Shown piece by piece: positions 62,699-64,000 of a DNA stretch of 64,000 nucleotides; the first letter of the stretch is position 1, and the number at the start of each line of letters is the position of its first letter. The notes beneath the pieces were generated by a model. That model saw only the letters and a list, made by a program, of their open reading frames with translations. It was not told where the DNA came from and searched no databases. The DNA lies in assembly GCA_025267735.1 (NCBI GenBank), contig CM046297.1, forward strand, positions 10,476,515-10,540,514, read 5' to 3'. This DNA comes from Mactra quadrangularis. Lineage: Eukaryota; Mollusca; Bivalvia; Venerida; Mactridae. Both the position numbers and the translations under genes were made by a program.

Positions 62699-63880
62699 AG
62701 CATATGTTTGTGTGACTTCTAAAACTGTGATATAAACATTCGTAATACATTTCTTTCAGTTGTTTTTTTTTGTTGCAAAATACATTATTATGCTTAAATT
62801 AGATAATTGTGTTTATTATTATACTAAGATTGTATAACTTGTATGAAATGTTGTGTACTTTAGTTTAACAGAAAATGTATGTGGACATTTTATGTTATTG
62901 TAAATTTTAAGATTAAAAAAATGAACACATAGAAAACAAATTTTGTTAAATAATTTTTATTTGTAATCAACAAAATTGGCGTTTATTAAAACATTAAATT
63001 CTACTGAAATGCTATAAAATGGTGTATACAACTAATGTATGTGTTTTGTTATATTTTATAACATTTTATGTATTGGTATGTATATCTAAAACTTTATTGT
63101 GTTGCTTTTTGGAATGTCTTATACTGTCATTTAAGATGATTGTTAAAACTTGTTTAATATGGTCAAATGATGTGTTGTTTACGTTATTTGATCTAAATGA
63201 AAATTACAAATTGTTTTTGTGCTATAGCTTTGCTTTACTTCATTGCGCCTAAGTATGTCTTGCTCTCAAACTATTTGACAATCGTCAGTCCAATTTTGTT
63301 TATTCTTATAGTTAGTGTGTATATTCATGATACTATATGTATAAATATAGCATGTATTTGTGTTGAAAAGGATTTTGTGATTTCCATTTAAACATTACTT
63401 AGTTTCCCAAATGACGTCAGAATGCCTTAATTTTTCATAACAATTACTCGTAATCAGTGAGTTTATGCGTGTGTTGGTGGAAAATATGCCAAATAATAAG
63501 TTTAAAATTTGAAAAAAACGTACCTAAATTTATGGGAAAAGATGCTCTGATGAAGTCACGTGGGTACCTCAAGAAATGGGGAAAATAATTTATCTATGAA
63601 ATTATATCAAGGGGTCAATTCTCATTGGTTGGTTATTTGTTTGACATTCAAGTTAGTCCAAATATTTTATCATTACAACTGTTACAGTTTTAATTTTTTA
63701 CAAGCATGTTTTCTATTAGTTACACTGACTCACGGAATACAATAGTGATAGCGATTTTAGTGATTGTCTTATTTTCTTCCTGTTGTTTACATAACTACAA
63801 TTATGTAACAATCATGTTGTAAATGTTAGTGAATTTTGTGAGGTTTTTTTTGCAAACAATAAATAGAATGCAAGTACAAT
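62699..63880 (+). other. RNF213: 3' UTR of the RNF213-like gene
   Basis: AT-rich, no exon signals. AATAAA at 63858-63863, followed by GU-rich TGATATTGTGTTTCTTGG, is the best polyadenylation site; ATTAAA at 62912 could serve a shorter form. Small open frames here are not supported. Confidence 0.65.
63858..63863 (+). terminator. Polyadenylation signal AATAAA
   Basis: Canonical hexamer with a GU/U-rich element beginning about 20 nt downstream, 1.16 kb after the stop codon. Confidence 0.6.
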
Positions 63881-64000
63881 GATATTGTGTTTCTTGGTTT
63901 TTTATAATTATTTTTAAACACCATTTTATTTTAATATATCCTGGATAGTCCGTTAGTCGCGAGGATAAGCAACAAACCAGAAAAAAACAAATGTTAGATG
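63881..64000. other. Sequence beyond the likely gene end
   Basis: No feature recognised in the last 120 bases. Confidence 0.5.

Noticed and set aside
60281..60988. Three overlapping Arg/Phe-rich open frames
   Set aside because: They lie on the compound palindrome and vanish outside it.
62055..62130. tRNA-like sequence with Arg-type anticodon loop
   Set aside because: B-box is perfect but the anticodon stem mispairs, and it is followed by a SINE body and flanked by a target duplication. Treated as a SINE head, not a tRNA gene.
63019..63391. Hydrophobic open frames in the 3' UTR
   Set aside because: AT-rich, Phe/Leu/Cys-biased translations typical of UTR sequence; two overlap in different frames.

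Overview
The window comes from an AT-rich animal genome, most likely a bivalve mollusc. Two things point there: the protein-coding content, and the intronic repeats ((GTCC)n-bearing elements with about 145 bp core repeats, tRNA-derived SINEs ending in ACGGCGTTAAACCC). The species cannot be named from the sequence.

One host gene dominates the window. From position 748 to a stop codon at 62698, on the + strand, 57 GT-AG exons plus one 12-nt candidate microexon encode roughly 2,970 residues. They align in order with the C-terminal half of vertebrate RNF213 (mysterin), the giant AAA+ E3 ubiquitin ligase. The gene is cut at the left edge: the N-terminal stalk and AAA1-AAA2 must lie upstream. Exons 1-4 carry AAA3 (Walker A GETGCGKT, Walker B LFFDEAN). 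Exons 7-13 carry AAA4 (Walker A GKPGSSKS, Walker B VVLDEVG). Exons 14-19 carry the following AAA units, exons 20-41 the hinge and E3 shell, exons 42-43 the RZ zinc finger (CPNGH...GDCG...CVDC), and exons 44-57 the C-terminal domain. The 3' UTR runs to an AATAAA at 63858-63863.

The most notable point is that the RING finger of vertebrate RNF213 is missing. The exons that should flank it (31 and 32) are adjacent, join in phase, and have no Cys/His-rich sequence between them. This looks like an ATPase plus RZ-finger RNF213 paralogue without a RING. Other oddities are a nine-copy acidic decapeptide repeat in exon 6, an in-frame 12-nt microexon, and one exon junction (34/35) that does not resolve in phase.

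The introns are rich in mobile elements. They include two tRNA-SINE families (one with perfect 10-bp target duplications, one whose shared body carries different tRNA heads), a palindromic TTAA-flanked MITE inserted in a LINE reverse-transcriptase fragment, and a CpG-rich terminal-inverted-repeat element inserted in a SINE. They also include a TIR element loaded with CCGGATATCCGG palindromes, a decayed mariner copy with a recognisable HTH, and three (GTCC)n pearl-like elements all in one orientation. A minus-strand coiled-coil ORF is bounded by 126-128 bp direct repeats, a compound palindrome sits at 60.4-60.7 kb, and a small minus-strand ORF has weak similarity to the N-terminus of rolling-circle Rep proteins. 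No second host gene was found.
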